A stretch of 64,000 bases of DNA from UBA4582 sp038106185 (GCA_038106185.1 JAYODE010000018.1:4864-68863), one strand, 5' to 3'; positions 35,603 through 45,535 are shown, numbered from the stretch's first letter. The notes: generated by a model not told the origin, from the sequence alone. Numbers and translations: made by a program.

Positions 35603-37556
35603 GGATTGGTTGGAACAGCGGCGCCTTGATCCGAACAACGAAGAGGTCATGCGCGTCAGCAAACTCAAAAATATTTGGCAGGCGGAGGGCAAGGCTCGAA
35701 ACCTGCGTGAGTGGCTGGCGGATCGTGTGACGCTGCACACGGTCGATAACCTCGAGCTTGCCCGTCCGGTGGCCATCAAGCTTGCCGCTTGCGACATGCT
35801 GGGGCTGGACATAGAGACCGCCAAGACAGACCCCTGTCACCCCCAGAGCGGTCTGAATCCAAAGCTGAGTCGCATACGCTTGATTCAATACTGCGACGGG
35901 ACCGACTGTTACATTTTTGATCAGTTTAAGATCAATAGTCTGGATTGGATTCAGCCGCTGCTGTCGGTCAAGACCGTGGCCCATAACGCGCTGTTTGAGG
36001 CCGGGCACTTCATGCAGCAGGGCATGGTTTTTAGTAATCTGCACGACAGCATGTTGATGGGGCGTGTATTCTTCAACGAAAACAGGGCGCTCAAGGACTT
36101 GGCCGAAGAGTGCCTTGACTTGGGTCTGGACAAGACCTTGCAGGTGTCAGACTGGGCGCGCCCTAAGCTATTGCGGGAACAACTTGAATACGCAGCGGCT
36201 GATGCCGTAGTGGCCTTCGAGTTGGCTAATGTTTTTGATCAGTGGTTCGCTGAGAATGTACCCCACTACAGAGGAGCATATACGTTTCTCTGCAGTCTGA
36301 TATACCCGTTGTCCCGTCAGATCAGCAAAGGGGTGCCGTTTGACGTTGAGTGCCACAACAGAATCATTACTGACTGGGAGCAGGCGCGGGACGACGCCCT
36401 CGGGCAGATTAACATCGACAACCCTAACAGCGCCCAGCAGAAGCAGGCATGGCTCACGCAGGCCCTTAGTGACGACGAGTTGCTGGACTGGCCGTTGACT
36501 GACAACGGCAACCTGTCGACTGCGCGTGAGGCGCTGGAGAACGCGAGCCATATCCCTGCCGCCAAACCTTTGGCAGAGTACACGAGGATCACCAGTCGCC
36601 TGAGTAACTTTGGACTGAAGGTGCAAGCGCAGTTGATTGACGGGCGCCTTTACCCCGGGTACCAGATCGCGGGCATGGTGACGGGCAGATTCGGCTGTCG
36701 GAACCCCAACATGCAGAACATGCCTCGGTCGGGCTTCAAACGCTGTTTCAGTGCGCCAGAGGGCTTCGTCTTCGTCACGGGTGACTTGTCACAGGTTGAG
36801 TTGCGGGTTGCGGGAATCCTGTCAGGAGATGATGTGATCAATGCTGCTTATAGTAATGGTGAGGATCTGCATCGCAGCATGGCTGCCCGGATGTCAGGTA
36901 AGGCACCTGGAGACGTCACCAAGGCTGAACGGACGGCAGCAAAGGCCGTCAACTTCGGACTGCTGTTCGGCGCGGGTGCAGCCACATTGCAGCGGCAAGC
37001 GGTCAGCAGTTACGGCGTCGCTATGTCGCTGGAAGAGGCTGAGGACTACCGTCAGCTATTCTTCGAAACATATCCTCAGTTCCGTGAGTGGCAGCAGGAT
37101 ATTGTTAAAACTACCAACTTGCACGAGTCATCTAAAAGCAATCTGATCAAGCTCACCCGTCATTACGACGAGGATGTCTACACGCACGCGATGAACTACC
37201 CGATCCAATCGTCTGCCTGGGAGGTGCTCGCACTAGCGATTCTGTATGTCGACAAACATGCCGGAGAGGGTATCCACATCAGTCACCATGTCTACGATGA
37301 ACTGACGTTATTGGCACCGGAACCCAAGGCAATCGAGGCTGCACATCTGCTGCGGGATGCCTTCTACCACGGATTTCGCACCTGTTTCCCGGGTGCTCCT
37401 GACTGGAATCTGGTTGAGATTGGCGTAGGAAAGACCTGGGAAGAGGCGGGGTCAGAGGAGGCAATATTGCTCCTGGAAGAATCAGAGCGCGCGATGGAGA
37501 TAAAAACGTTATATATCAAAGAGATAAGTATGTCTTCCGGTGCTAGCGGGGTATAA
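35589..37556 (+). CDS. Family A DNA polymerase with 3'-5' exonuclease domain
   Basis: About 655 residues. ATG 35589 is 8 nt after GGGAGG; ATG 35583 and 35592 are alternatives. Exonuclease motifs: GLDIETAK (DxE, ~74), AHNALFE (~140, the N-x3-E form usual in phage PolA) and YAAADAVVAFEL (~205). Polymerase motifs: A, VTGDLSQVELR (~397); B, KAVNFGLLFGAG (~451); C, VYDELTL (~567, Tyr in place of the usual His in VHDE). No 5'-3' exonuclease domain. It is translationally coupled to the helicase-primase, so the two form the element's replisome. Confidence 0.9.
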   Translation: MMSYEDWLEQRRLDPNNEEVMRVSKLKNIWQAEGKARNLREWLADRVTLHTVDNLELARPVAIKLAACDMLGLDIETAKTDPCHPQSGLNPKLSRIRLIQYCDGTDCYIFDQFKINSLDWIQPLLSVKTVAHNALFEAGHFMQQGMVFSNLHDSMLMGRVFFNENRALKDLAEECLDLGLDKTLQVSDWARPKLLREQLEYAAADAVVAFELANVFDQWFAENVPHYRGAYTFLCSLIYPLSRQISKGVPFDVECHNRIITDWEQARDDALGQINIDNPNSAQQKQAWLTQALSDDELLDWPLTDNGNLSTAREALENASHIPAAKPLAEYTRITSRLSNFGLKVQAQLIDGRLYPGYQIAGMVTGRFGCRNPNMQNMPRSGFKRCFSAPEGFVFVTGDLSQVELRVAGILSGDDVINAAYSNGEDLHRSMAARMSGKAPGDVTKAERTAAKAVNFGLLFGAGAATLQRQAVSSYGVAMSLEEAEDYRQLFFETYPQFREWQQDIVKTTNLHESSKSNLIKLTRHYDEDVYTHAMNYPIQSSAWEVLALAILYVDKHAGEGIHISHHVYDELTLLAPEPKAIEAAHLLRDAFYHGFRTCFPGAPDWNLVEIGVGKTWEEAGSEEAILLLEESERAMEIKTLYIKEISMSSGASGV

Positions 37557-37590
37557 TTACGGTATGTTTTCTACACGTCACGGGAATAAC

Positions 37591-38409
37591 ATGACCTCTA
37601 AAGCACAAGTACTCGCCAACCAGCAGAACGCTCAGAAATCAACCGGCCCTAAGAGTCTTGATGGTAAACAGAAAGTCGGTAGCAACCGCATCACCCACGG
37701 CATCCTATCAACCAAGTTGCTGCTGGCGGGTGAGGATATCCAGGACTACCAAGCCTTGCTGGGTGACCTGCAGGTGCAGTTACGGCCCGTAGGTGTTCTG
37801 GAGCTGAGCCTAGTCGAGAAGGTCGCGGTCATCCTGTGGCGCCAGCGCCGTCTGGTTGGTGCTGAAACTGCCGTTGTCGAGCTGGTGATGACCCCCCAAC
37901 GAATTGCCAGCGAGGTGAGCTCTTGCATGGGCTTGTCGGGGTTCATTGGTGACAAGATCGAACCTGAAGACCTACAACCGTTCACGCAAGAGCAATCTGA
38001 GCTGTTAGATCAATGCAGGGCCATGATAAGTGAATATGACGAGTCCGACTCACTGACCCTGCGCAACCTGAGCAAGGCCGCCCCGTTAATTTACGACCAG
38101 TTGACTCAAGATGCCGAGGCGGATAGCGAAACCATCAAGGAGCACCTGGCAGAGACTGGTCTTGAGCAGTACATACAGGACCTAATGGACTGGTGTTACG
38201 GTCACGTCCATAAGCTCGAAACCCAAGAGGCACGCCAACCCACCGTCCTCAAGCTTGCGGCGCAGGCCAAGGACAAGCTTGCCGTGCCCTGGCAGAAACT
38301 GAATGTGCTCTCGAAATACCAGACGACCCTCGATAATCAGCTATTTAAGGCCATTAAGGCGCTCAGGGATGAGCAGAACTGGCGGATGAGTTTGATGGAT
38401 GTTGTTTAA
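37591..38409 (+). CDS. Element protein of unknown function (STGPKS...GK...N..THG N-terminus)
   Basis: 272 residues from ATG 37591; in-frame ATGs at 37540 and 37564 also exist and none has a strong ribosome binding site. The N-terminus, QQNAQKSTGPKSLDGKQKVG followed by SNRITHGILSTKLLL, is a recurrent signature of unassigned phage/island proteins (NAxxSTGPxxxxGKxxxxxNxxxHG). The rest is helical with acidic stretches. It follows the polymerase by 35 bp and may be part of the replication operon; role unknown. Confidence 0.7.
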   Translation: MTSKAQVLANQQNAQKSTGPKSLDGKQKVGSNRITHGILSTKLLLAGEDIQDYQALLGDLQVQLRPVGVLELSLVEKVAVILWRQRRLVGAETAVVELVMTPQRIASEVSSCMGLSGFIGDKIEPEDLQPFTQEQSELLDQCRAMISEYDESDSLTLRNLSKAAPLIYDQLTQDAEADSETIKEHLAETGLEQYIQDLMDWCYGHVHKLETQEARQPTVLKLAAQAKDKLAVPWQKLNVLSKYQTTLDNQLFKAIKALRDEQNWRMSLMDVV

Positions 38410-38556
38410 GATTGTGGCCGGAGCCGGTGCAAAGATGGGTTTGAATCGTGAAATGCACGAGCTTTTCTAATAATACCAAAATGATCAGGGGCGGGGGCTC
38501 CCTAGATTCGACGAATGCACACCTGACCAAGTATATTGTGAATCGCCTCCAGCGGA

Positions 38557-39652
38557 CCCTGTAAATATTTCTGTGTAACTGCAGTGGCTAAATATGATCT
38601 GTCAGACGTTCTTCGAACATGATCATAAATCTATTCAGGGCAAGCTTCCAATTTCGGATGGGCATTGTCCACTTTTTTGATGCCGCTTGGATCGCCAGAT
38701 AAATCACTTTTTTGGCAGATTCATCGGTCGGGAACAGCTTTCTCTTCTTAATAGCCTTGCTTATGACGCTGTTGAGCGACTCTATGGCATTGGTGGTGTA
38801 GATCGCCTTGCGGATATCCTCCGGGTAGCTGAACAGGGTATTGAGGTTGTGCCAATGGGCCTGCCAGGAACGACTGATCTGTGGATATTTTTCATCCCAG
38901 CGTGCAGCAAACTGTTCCAGGGCCAGCAGGGCTTCTTCCTCTGTCGCAGACTGGTAGATCAGCTTAAGGTCTGAAGTTACTGCCTTGTACTCCTTCCAGG
39001 GCACATACTTCACTGAGTTTCTAACCATGTGGACTATGCACAGCTGGATCTGCGTCGCGGGGAATGCTGAACTGATAGCGTCAGGAAAGCCCTTCAGGCC
39101 ATCGACACAGGCGATCAGGATGTCTTTGACGCCACGGTTCTGACAGTGGCCGAGACTGCCACTCTACGACCTGCTCCAGGACTGCATCGGTAACCTTGGA
39201 AATCAGCGCGGCAGAAACGTCAGCGCCATACATTTCCTTGAAGGTCGTGACAATTTCCCGTGTTGACATGCCCTGGGCATAAAGAAACAGGATCTTGTCA
39301 TCCATGGAGGTAAAGCGGCGCTGATGCTTCTTGACCAACTGTGGCTCAAAGGTTCCAGACCGGTCCCGTGGAGTATCTAACTCGAAAGGGCCGGCAGTGC
39401 TCTTGACCGTCTTGCTGGTCGTGCCGTTTTTGCGGTTCGGCGTAACTTCATCGGCCAGATGGGAATCCAACTCGGCTTCCAGTGCTGCCTCGGTAAGCTG
39501 CTTGATCAGCGGGGTCAGGACACCATCCTTCCCGGTGATCGCTTTACCTGATTGCAGGGCTTTCAGGGCTTTGTCAAAATCAAACTCTTTGCTCATAGGT
39601 CAATCCTCTCATAGTGAGATTAATGGATTGACACAGAATTTCTAACACTCCC
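38557..39652 (-). mobile_element. IS256-family insertion sequence, non-functional
   Basis: Ends resemble each other as inverted repeats: ccctgtaaatatttctgtg at 38557-38575 and the complement of cacagaatttctaacactccc at 39632-39652. I see no clear target duplication. It separates the element's replication genes from its efflux cargo. Confidence 0.75.
38588..39596 (-). pseudogene. IS256-family transposase with internal deletion and frameshift
   Basis: The N-terminal part (from 39596; EFDFDKALKALQSGKAITGK, LDTPRDRSGTFEPQ, MSTREIVTTFKEMYGADVSA, EQVVEWQSRPL) runs to about 39155, where the frame shifts directly into QNRGVKDILIACVDGLKGFP, then the C-terminal part (VRNSVKYVPWKEYKAV to AIESLNSVISKAIKKR). 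In full-length relatives a stretch of roughly 60-70 residues containing the first catalytic Asp lies between these points. It is therefore deleted, and the transposase is dead. The C-terminal part may still show as a 146-residue open frame. Confidence 0.85.
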
Positions 39653-39710
39653 ATAGTTGTCTGGAAAAGTGGGGCCACCTCAATTGCTTCGAGCAATCGG
39701 GGCGTCGTCT

Positions 39711-40163
39711 CTAATTCAATTCAGCATCTAAGTTTACCTGGAGCCGGTTCAATAGGGTATATAGGTGCTTTTCTTCATTCTTTGTCATACCGCGTGTAGC
39801 AATCTTTCTAAGGTCTTCAACATTATCTCTTAAAGGTTCCATGAGAGGATCAACTTTTGATGTCAAAAATATTCGCTTTACCCGTCGATCTATGGGGTCT
39901 GCCTTTCGAGCAACCCATTTACCTACTTCCAGCTTGTCAATTATCTTTCCCAGAGGTGGTGTCGCCATCGTCAGTTCATTGGCTAACTGGGTTTGTGTCC
40001 TACCATCTTCTGAGTACAGTGCCTTAAGTACCTGCCATTGAGCGCGTGTTAATCCAAGATGCTTTACACGCCGGTTAAATAATTTTGAAAAAGCAAGGCT
40101 TAGCTCATGGACCTGCACGGCTAGTTGGGTCTCGTTGGGTTTTTTCTTCTTTAGTGTGTTCAC
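39711..40163 (-). CDS. MarR-family transcriptional regulator
   Basis: About 150 residues. AGAAGGG just before position 40169 fits GTG 40163 better than ATG 40169, so I use the GTG. The winged helix-turn-helix is clear: LGLTRAQWQVLKALYSEDGR, TQTQLANELTMATPPLGKII and the DPIDRRVKRIFLT wing. Divergent from the thioesterase/RND operon with a perfect 7-bp inverted repeat in between, so it most likely represses both. MarR proteins usually respond to aromatic or other lipophilic ligands; the ligand here is probably the pump substrate. Confidence 0.88.
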   Translation of the reverse strand: MNTLKKKKPNETQLAVQVHELSLAFSKLFNRRVKHLGLTRAQWQVLKALYSEDGRTQTQLANELTMATPPLGKIIDKLEVGKWVARKADPIDRRVKRIFLTSKVDPLMEPLRDNVEDLRKIATRGMTKNEEKHLYTLLNRLQVNLDAELN

Positions 40164-40231
40164 TAGCATCCCTTCTGTATTAATTTTGTGCTTCGGCCGT
40201 CTTTGACAACTGTCTTGTAAAAGAAGACTTG

Positions 40232-40267
40232 ATTATAATAATCATAGTTATTATCTTAAAGTATAAT
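40232..40267. promoter_or_regulatory. Divergent promoters with MarR operator
   Basis: ATAATAA (40235-40241) and TTATTAT (40248-40254) form a perfect inverted repeat with a 6-bp centre. A TATAAT at 40262-40267 serves the plus-strand operon, and a TATAAT on the minus strand at 40237-40232 serves marR. The palindrome overlaps the minus-strand -10 and sits in the -35 zone of the plus promoter, as expected for a MarR operator. Confidence 0.65.
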
Positions 40268-40312
40268 AGCTAATAAGCTCAACATAGAAGTGCTAATGCA
40301 GGTCTACCAAAC

Positions 40313-40843
40313 ATGACATTGAAACAACTAAGTAGAAATGAGTTTCGGGAGTATCTTTCACGACCAGAGTTTAGAGATAGCTATACTGGTCTTTCGGGTG
40401 TTCATAGTGAGCTCGGCATCAGAATTCTCGATGTGGGGGAAGATGGGGTAACTATGAGTTTTTCTCCGACAGCCTCCATGGCAGGCTCGGTTAGCACGAA
40501 TAGTTGTGATCTTGGGCCTGTAGCAACGGTGATGGACTCAGCTATGGGTATGAGCGTAATGCTAAGCCTTGAGGAGTTCTCCTCCATTGCTACTCTCGAG
40601 CTTCGTACGGACTGGATCGAAAACCCAAGAGCTAATTGTGAAATCAGCGTCAGAACCAAAGTTGATACTGTGGTGGAAGATCTGATTTTTGTTCAAGCAG
40701 AGGCATGGCAAGAAGGTTCTGTAACGCCATTTTGCAGGGGTACTGCAAGGTTCATGTTAACCAGGGGGGAGGGCAACCTGTCAAAAGTCATCATGAATGC
40801 CGCAAAAGAGCAGGAGTTTCCAGATGAGCGAGGGAGTGTATGA
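40313..40843 (+). CDS. Hotdog-fold thioesterase, PaaI-like
   Basis: 176 residues. LGIRILDVGEDGVTMSFSPT, then CDLGPVATVMDSAMGMSVML and ATLELRTDWIENPRANCEIS match the hotdog core of PaaI-type acyl-CoA thioesterases (the active-site region is the D/N-x-G-x-x-A-x-x-D around residues 65-75). The stop overlaps the start of the next hotdog gene (ATGA at 40840). Being the first gene of an RND operon, it may hydrolyse or detoxify the CoA-bound form of the exported compound. Confidence 0.78.
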   Translation: MTLKQLSRNEFREYLSRPEFRDSYTGLSGVHSELGIRILDVGEDGVTMSFSPTASMAGSVSTNSCDLGPVATVMDSAMGMSVMLSLEEFSSIATLELRTDWIENPRANCEISVRTKVDTVVEDLIFVQAEAWQEGSVTPFCRGTARFMLTRGEGNLSKVIMNAAKEQEFPDERGSV

Positions 40844-41262
40844 CGGACTATAGATCTCTGATCAACAAGATTCCCTACGCCCAATATCACGGTATTGTTT
40901 GCCAGGAGGCAGTCTCTGGCATCCAATTTATTCTGCAAGCAGATGAGCGTTTTATCGGAAACCCCATGATTAGAGCATTTCACGGTGGGGTTATTAACGG
41001 ATTGCTAGGATGCTCCATGCGTCTCACGACCATGCATGCCCAAAACCTAGAGTATCCACCAGAGCTGATTAGCATCACTACGACATTTTTAAGGTCAGCA
41101 AAAATAGAAAACGATCTATTTTCATCCGCCAAAATCAACCGCACGGGAAGGCGTGTTGTATCTGTGTCCGCTGATGTTTGGCAGCGCAGAGATAGTGAGG
41201 AATTGATCTTGGTGGCTCAAGCAACGGCGTCACTTAAGATATTGGAGAACAAGTCCGCATGA
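40840..41262 (+). CDS. Second hotdog-fold thioesterase
   Basis: 140 residues. FHGGVINGLLGCSMRLTTMH is the hotdog helix with the HGG motif and LISITTTFLRSAKIENDLFS the following strand. It has an ATGA overlap with the upstream thioesterase and with the membrane-fusion gene (41259), so the genes are translationally coupled. Two dissimilar hotdog proteins in a row may form a heteromer. Confidence 0.78.
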   Translation: MTDYRSLINKIPYAQYHGIVCQEAVSGIQFILQADERFIGNPMIRAFHGGVINGLLGCSMRLTTMHAQNLEYPPELISITTTFLRSAKIENDLFSSAKINRTGRRVVSVSADVWQRRDSEELILVAQATASLKILENKSA

Positions 41263-42389
41263 GTTTCAAGAATAGAGTGCAGCTTTGTTTTCGAGGGGCT
41301 AGCTGGCTGCCCATTCTAATTATTGTTTTTGCATCAGCTGCCTGTAGTCAGGGTTCTGAATCTCCCTCCCCTATGAAAGAGGCTGCAACAACGGAAGTGG
41401 TGAGTGTGGCGGTGGAATACCCTCGGCGCGAGATGGTTAGAGATAAACTGGTAGCGACGGGTACTATAGCTGCTAAGCAAACCAGTGCCATCGGTCCGCT
41501 TGTCGAGGGTGTTGTTGAGAAAATTCTAGTCAAAGTAGGCGATCGCGTTAAGAAAGGTCAGGCACTTTTTCAAACTCGAACTGTCGACTTTGTTCGGAGA
41601 ATCGACGAGATAAAAGCAGGAATAAGGGTTGCTGAAGCAGAAACAGCAAAAACTCAACGTGATTTGGATCGAATTTCTGAGCTCGTAAGCAAAGGATTGG
41701 CTGCAACTGCTACGGAGCAGGATGCTGAAACAAACTTGAATATTGCCCTCGCCAGATTGGCGCAGATTAGAACTACGCTACTTGCAGCAGAGCAATCCTT
41801 CACTGACACGATTGTCCGTGCCCCCTTTGACGGTGCTATCACAGCGAGATATGTTGATGAGGGTACGTACATGAGCAATCGGTTTTCTGGGATGGGTAGC
41901 TCTTCTGTTGTGCAAATACAGGAATGTGAAATTGCTGCCGCGATCCTGTTTACATCTGAGAATAACCTGTCGAAGCTTCATCTAGGATATTCGGGTCAAC
42001 TCTTTGTTGCTGCGAATGACATGCCGATCGAATCGGAGATACTAATTATTAATGATCGAGTCGATCCTGTTGACAGAACTGCTGAGTTTCGTATGGCATT
42101 TCTGAATCCCGACTGCAGGATAAAGGCGGGGCAATTTGTAAGGAGTGAAGTAAATTTGCCTGCGCGTGAAGCTGTTAGCTTATCCCGCTCATCGGTTCAA
42201 AGTTCACAAGGAGGTCACTATATCTTTGTCGTAGAAGATGGAAAGGCCCTGAGGAAAAGCATAGAAATTTCTGATCTTAATGTGCTTAGGGTGGAAGTTC
42301 TGTCCGAGATTTCCACCGGAGTGAAAGTCATCGTCAATCCTAAAGGTGATTTAAGGGACGGTATGAAAGTCGAGATCAGAAAGTCATGA
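41259..42389 (+). CDS. RND efflux periplasmic adaptor (membrane fusion lipoprotein)
   Basis: 376 residues. Signal/lipobox: LIIVFASAAC. Lipoyl-like halves PLVEGVVEKILVKVGDRVKK (~80) and FTDTIVRAPFDGAITARYVD (~185) flank a coiled-coil hairpin (~110-175, RISELVSKGLAATATEQDAE), then a beta-barrel domain. This is the HlyD/AcrA fold. The stop overlaps the RND gene start (42386). No outer-membrane factor is encoded beside it, so a TolC-like protein from elsewhere is needed. Confidence 0.9.
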   Translation: MSFKNRVQLCFRGASWLPILIIVFASAACSQGSESPSPMKEAATTEVVSVAVEYPRREMVRDKLVATGTIAAKQTSAIGPLVEGVVEKILVKVGDRVKKGQALFQTRTVDFVRRIDEIKAGIRVAEAETAKTQRDLDRISELVSKGLAATATEQDAETNLNIALARLAQIRTTLLAAEQSFTDTIVRAPFDGAITARYVDEGTYMSNRFSGMGSSSVVQIQECEIAAAILFTSENNLSKLHLGYSGQLFVAANDMPIESEILIINDRVDPVDRTAEFRMAFLNPDCRIKAGQFVRSEVNLPAREAVSLSRSSVQSSQGGHYIFVVEDGKALRKSIEISDLNVLRVEVLSEISTGVKVIVNPKGDLRDGMKVEIRKS

Positions 42390-45300
42390 TGTGGTTGGTG
42401 AACCTGTCTCTCAAAAATCCGGTTTTTGCCGTGATGATGATTAGCGCCTTAGTTGGGTTGGGTGTCATCTCTACTGATAGGCTAGGTGTCGATTTATTTC
42501 CGGATGTTGAATTTCCTTATGTTGTTGTCACGACAAGGCTAGAAGGAGCGTCCCCCGAAACGATCGAAACGGAAGTAACTGATATTATCGAAGAGAGCGT
42601 CAACACTATATCCGGCATTGAACTACTGCGCTCTGTCAGTTCGGAAGGGATTAGTCAGGTATTTATTCAGTTTGAACTATCTGAAGACGGAAATATCAAG
42701 GCGCAAGATGTAAGAGATCGGGTTCAAATAGCATTGTCTGATTTGCCTGATGGTGTAGATCCGCCAGTTGTTGAAAAGGTTGACCCAGATGCGGCGCCTA
42801 TCATTTCAGTGATGATTGCCGGCGATATTCCTATTCGCGATTTAACCCGATATGCAGATGATGTTGTAAAAGAAGCCATTCAAAGACTGCCTGGCGTTGG
42901 CTCTGTATCTATTGTTGGAGGCAGAGAGAGAGCAATTCGTGTAGAAATCAATGCCAATAAATTACAGAAATTTGGTGTGACGACAGAAGACGTATTGAGG
43001 GCGATTCAAAGCGAGCATGTGAAAATGCCTGGTGGGCGTCTGGAGATCAATGGCAACTCGCAGGTATTCGGTATCAGAACAATCGCGGAGGCCACGACGC
43101 CAGAGGAGTTTGCCAACATTGCAATTGCTTACCGCGAAAATGGCGTAACTATTAGGGTAAGTGACGTTGCGCAGGTGAAGGATGGAATGGAGGACGAGCA
43201 CTCTGTTGCTTTATTAAATGGACTGCGCGGTGTGTCACTTGAGGTACGCAAGCAGTCGGGTAGAAATACGGTGGAAGTTTCGCGGGTGATAAGAGATGCA
43301 GTGCAACAATTGAGTGCAGAAAGGCCAGCAGGTGTCGAGATAATTGTAGCGCGTGATATTGCTCGGTTTATTGAAAGTTCGGTTAAAGATGTCAGTGTTG
43401 ATCTTATGATTGCTATGGCGCTCGTTGTTTTGGTGACTTTTATATTTTTACTCAATTTTCGGTCAACACTCATTGTTGCGTTGGCAATCCCTACTTCTCT
43501 TGTCGCGACTTTTTTTGCTTTTTATCTATTTGACTTCACGATCAATATGCTTACGCTCTTAGCCCTCACTGTTGCTATAGGGTTGCTGGTTGATGATGCA
43601 ATTGTCGTGGTTGAGGCGATAACAAGGGAGTTGGAGGATGGTGCTTCTCCAATGGAGGCTGCCCGTGAAGGAACAAGAAAAGTTGGTTTGGCTGTGCTTT
43701 CTGGAACAGTGGCAACTTTGGCGGTGTTTATTCCAATAGCATTTATGGATGGCATTGTTGGCCGCTTTTTCTTTCAGTATGGTCTGGCAATTGTATTTTC
43801 GGTCACGGTATCCTTGCTTGTGGCCATCACGTTGACGCCAATGCTGGCATCCAAGCTGCTAAAAAAAGATGCGACCCCTGTTTGGCTGATGTCCATCAGA
43901 AGATTCTGGGACGCCGTAGACAGGAAGTATTCTTCACTGGTTATCTATGCAGTCCGATTTCGTTACCTTGTTTTGTTATTGGCCGTGGGTTCTGTTTACC
44001 TTGGTGGTTTTTTCGCCTCACAGGTTCCATCGGGGTTTACAGCCAAGGCGGACCGTAGCGAATTCATGGGAACCGTTGAGTTGCCACTTGGCACAGGGAT
44101 CGCCGAGTCGGCATACCAGGCAATCCGCCTGAATGACGCGCTGCGCTCAATTGAACATATCGAATCTGTCTTCATTACCGTGGGCGCTGGGGTAAATGGG
44201 CGGTCTAACCTGTTAGAACTGTACGTCACCATGACGCCCAAAAAGTCACGAGATGTAAACCAGTTCCCCGTCATGGATGCCGCCCGCCAAGCTATTGCTC
44301 GGGTACTCCCTGATGCCACTAAATCCGCTATTGTAGAAGTTCCTTGGGTGAGTGGATCAGGAACATCGAGCTTTGATATTGATTTGAACCTTAAGGGGGC
44401 TGATCTTGCTGAAATAGAGTCATATGCAGATGTAGTCATGCAAGAAATGATTTCCAGTGGTCTCTTTTCCGATGTTCAATCTTCTTATCAATCAGGCAGA
44501 CCTGAAATTCAAGTCGTTATTAATCGTCTTTCCGCTGGCGATCAAGGTGTCAGTGCAAGCAGTTTGGCATCCACGGTGCGGATTGCTTTAGGTGGTGTAG
44601 ATGCGGTCACCTTTGAGGACCAAGGTAAGCGATACGATGTGAGGATTAGGCTAGCGGAAGATCAACGCCAAAATATTGAAGATTTGGGAAGACTTCAAGT
44701 AAGAGGTGCGGATGGCCGTCCCGTTGAGCTTAGTTCGATTTCAGATGTTCAGTTTGTGTCGGGCGCAGCGCAAATAGATCGAGTGGATCGTTCTCGAAAA
44801 ATTTCTATCCTGGCAAACGCAGCTTCCGGTATCTCTCTTGGTGAGGCAGCAACAAAGTTGAGGGGGATATTAATAGTTTCGCCTCCTCCACAATCGATAA
44901 CCCATAGTTTTGAAGGCTATGCAAAAAGCATGGCTGAATCAGCGGTGGCAATAGGTTTTGCCATATTGCTTGCAGTAATTGCTTTATATATGGTGCTCGC
45001 AAGTCAGTTTAACTCCTTCTCCCAGCCTGCAATCATCATGCTCACTGCTCCGCTGAGTTTTTCTGGGGCCTTTGCTGCACTTTATGTCGGTGGAATGGAA
45101 GTGTCGCTGTTCACCCAGATTGGATTGGTCGGGATGATGGGGATAGTAATGAAAAATGGAATTCTCCTGGTTGATAGAGCCAACCAGTTAGTGGAACAAG
45201 GCATGTCAATTCAAGAGGCTATTACAACAGCTTGTCCTGAGAGGCTACGCCCGGTTTTGATGACAGCACTGTCCGCAATTTTTGGCATGATACCCGTGGC

Positions 45301-45490
45301 AATTGCAGCATCTGATGGCGCTGAATGGAGGAACGGTTTGGGCGCTCTGCTCATCGGCGGCTTGAGTTCTTCTACCTTGCTAACACTCTTAGTTGTACCT
45401 GCAGCCTTTATGATTCCATCCGACATGTCTACGATAAAGCGCTGGGTTTTTGGCAAGTGGTGGGGGCAGCGTGAAGCTCCTCCAGTTTAA
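42386..45490 (+). CDS. RND-family inner-membrane efflux transporter
   Basis: 1,034 residues, the normal length for AcrB/MexB/CusA relatives. The first helix begins NPVFAVMMISALVGLGVIS; porter motifs DRLGVDLFPDVEFPYVVVTT and GASPETIETEVTDIIEE match the HAE1-like group. TM4 carries the proton-relay Asp pair (LLVDDAIVVVEAITRE at ~400), and the second half repeats the plan (GLVGMMGIVMKNGILLVDRA). Exports hydrophobic or aromatic molecules by proton antiport. DNA of this operon looks more AT-rich than the flanking replication module, consistent with separate acquisition. Downstream are IS remains only. Confidence 0.93.
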   Translation: MMWLVNLSLKNPVFAVMMISALVGLGVISTDRLGVDLFPDVEFPYVVVTTRLEGASPETIETEVTDIIEESVNTISGIELLRSVSSEGISQVFIQFELSEDGNIKAQDVRDRVQIALSDLPDGVDPPVVEKVDPDAAPIISVMIAGDIPIRDLTRYADDVVKEAIQRLPGVGSVSIVGGRERAIRVEINANKLQKFGVTTEDVLRAIQSEHVKMPGGRLEINGNSQVFGIRTIAEATTPEEFANIAIAYRENGVTIRVSDVAQVKDGMEDEHSVALLNGLRGVSLEVRKQSGRNTVEVSRVIRDAVQQLSAERPAGVEIIVARDIARFIESSVKDVSVDLMIAMALVVLVTFIFLLNFRSTLIVALAIPTSLVATFFAFYLFDFTINMLTLLALTVAIGLLVDDAIVVVEAITRELEDGASPMEAAREGTRKVGLAVLSGTVATLAVFIPIAFMDGIVGRFFFQYGLAIVFSVTVSLLVAITLTPMLASKLLKKDATPVWLMSIRRFWDAVDRKYSSLVIYAVRFRYLVLLLAVGSVYLGGFFASQVPSGFTAKADRSEFMGTVELPLGTGIAESAYQAIRLNDALRSIEHIESVFITVGAGVNGRSNLLELYVTMTPKKSRDVNQFPVMDAARQAIARVLPDATKSAIVEVPWVSGSGTSSFDIDLNLKGADLAEIESYADVVMQEMISSGLFSDVQSSYQSGRPEIQVVINRLSAGDQGVSASSLASTVRIALGGVDAVTFEDQGKRYDVRIRLAEDQRQNIEDLGRLQVRGADGRPVELSSISDVQFVSGAAQIDRVDRSRKISILANAASGISLGEAATKLRGILIVSPPPQSITHSFEGYAKSMAESAVAIGFAILLAVIALYMVLASQFNSFSQPAIIMLTAPLSFSGAFAALYVGGMEVSLFTQIGLVGMMGIVMKNGILLVDRANQLVEQGMSIQEAITTACPERLRPVLMTALSAIFGMIPVAIAASDGAEWRNGLGALLIGGLSSSTLLTLLVVPAAFMIPSDMSTIKRWVFGKWWGQREAPPV

Positions 45491-45535
45491 CGAATACTTC
45501 TAATAGGTGACAATGTCGCTCAAGGAGTATTCAAA

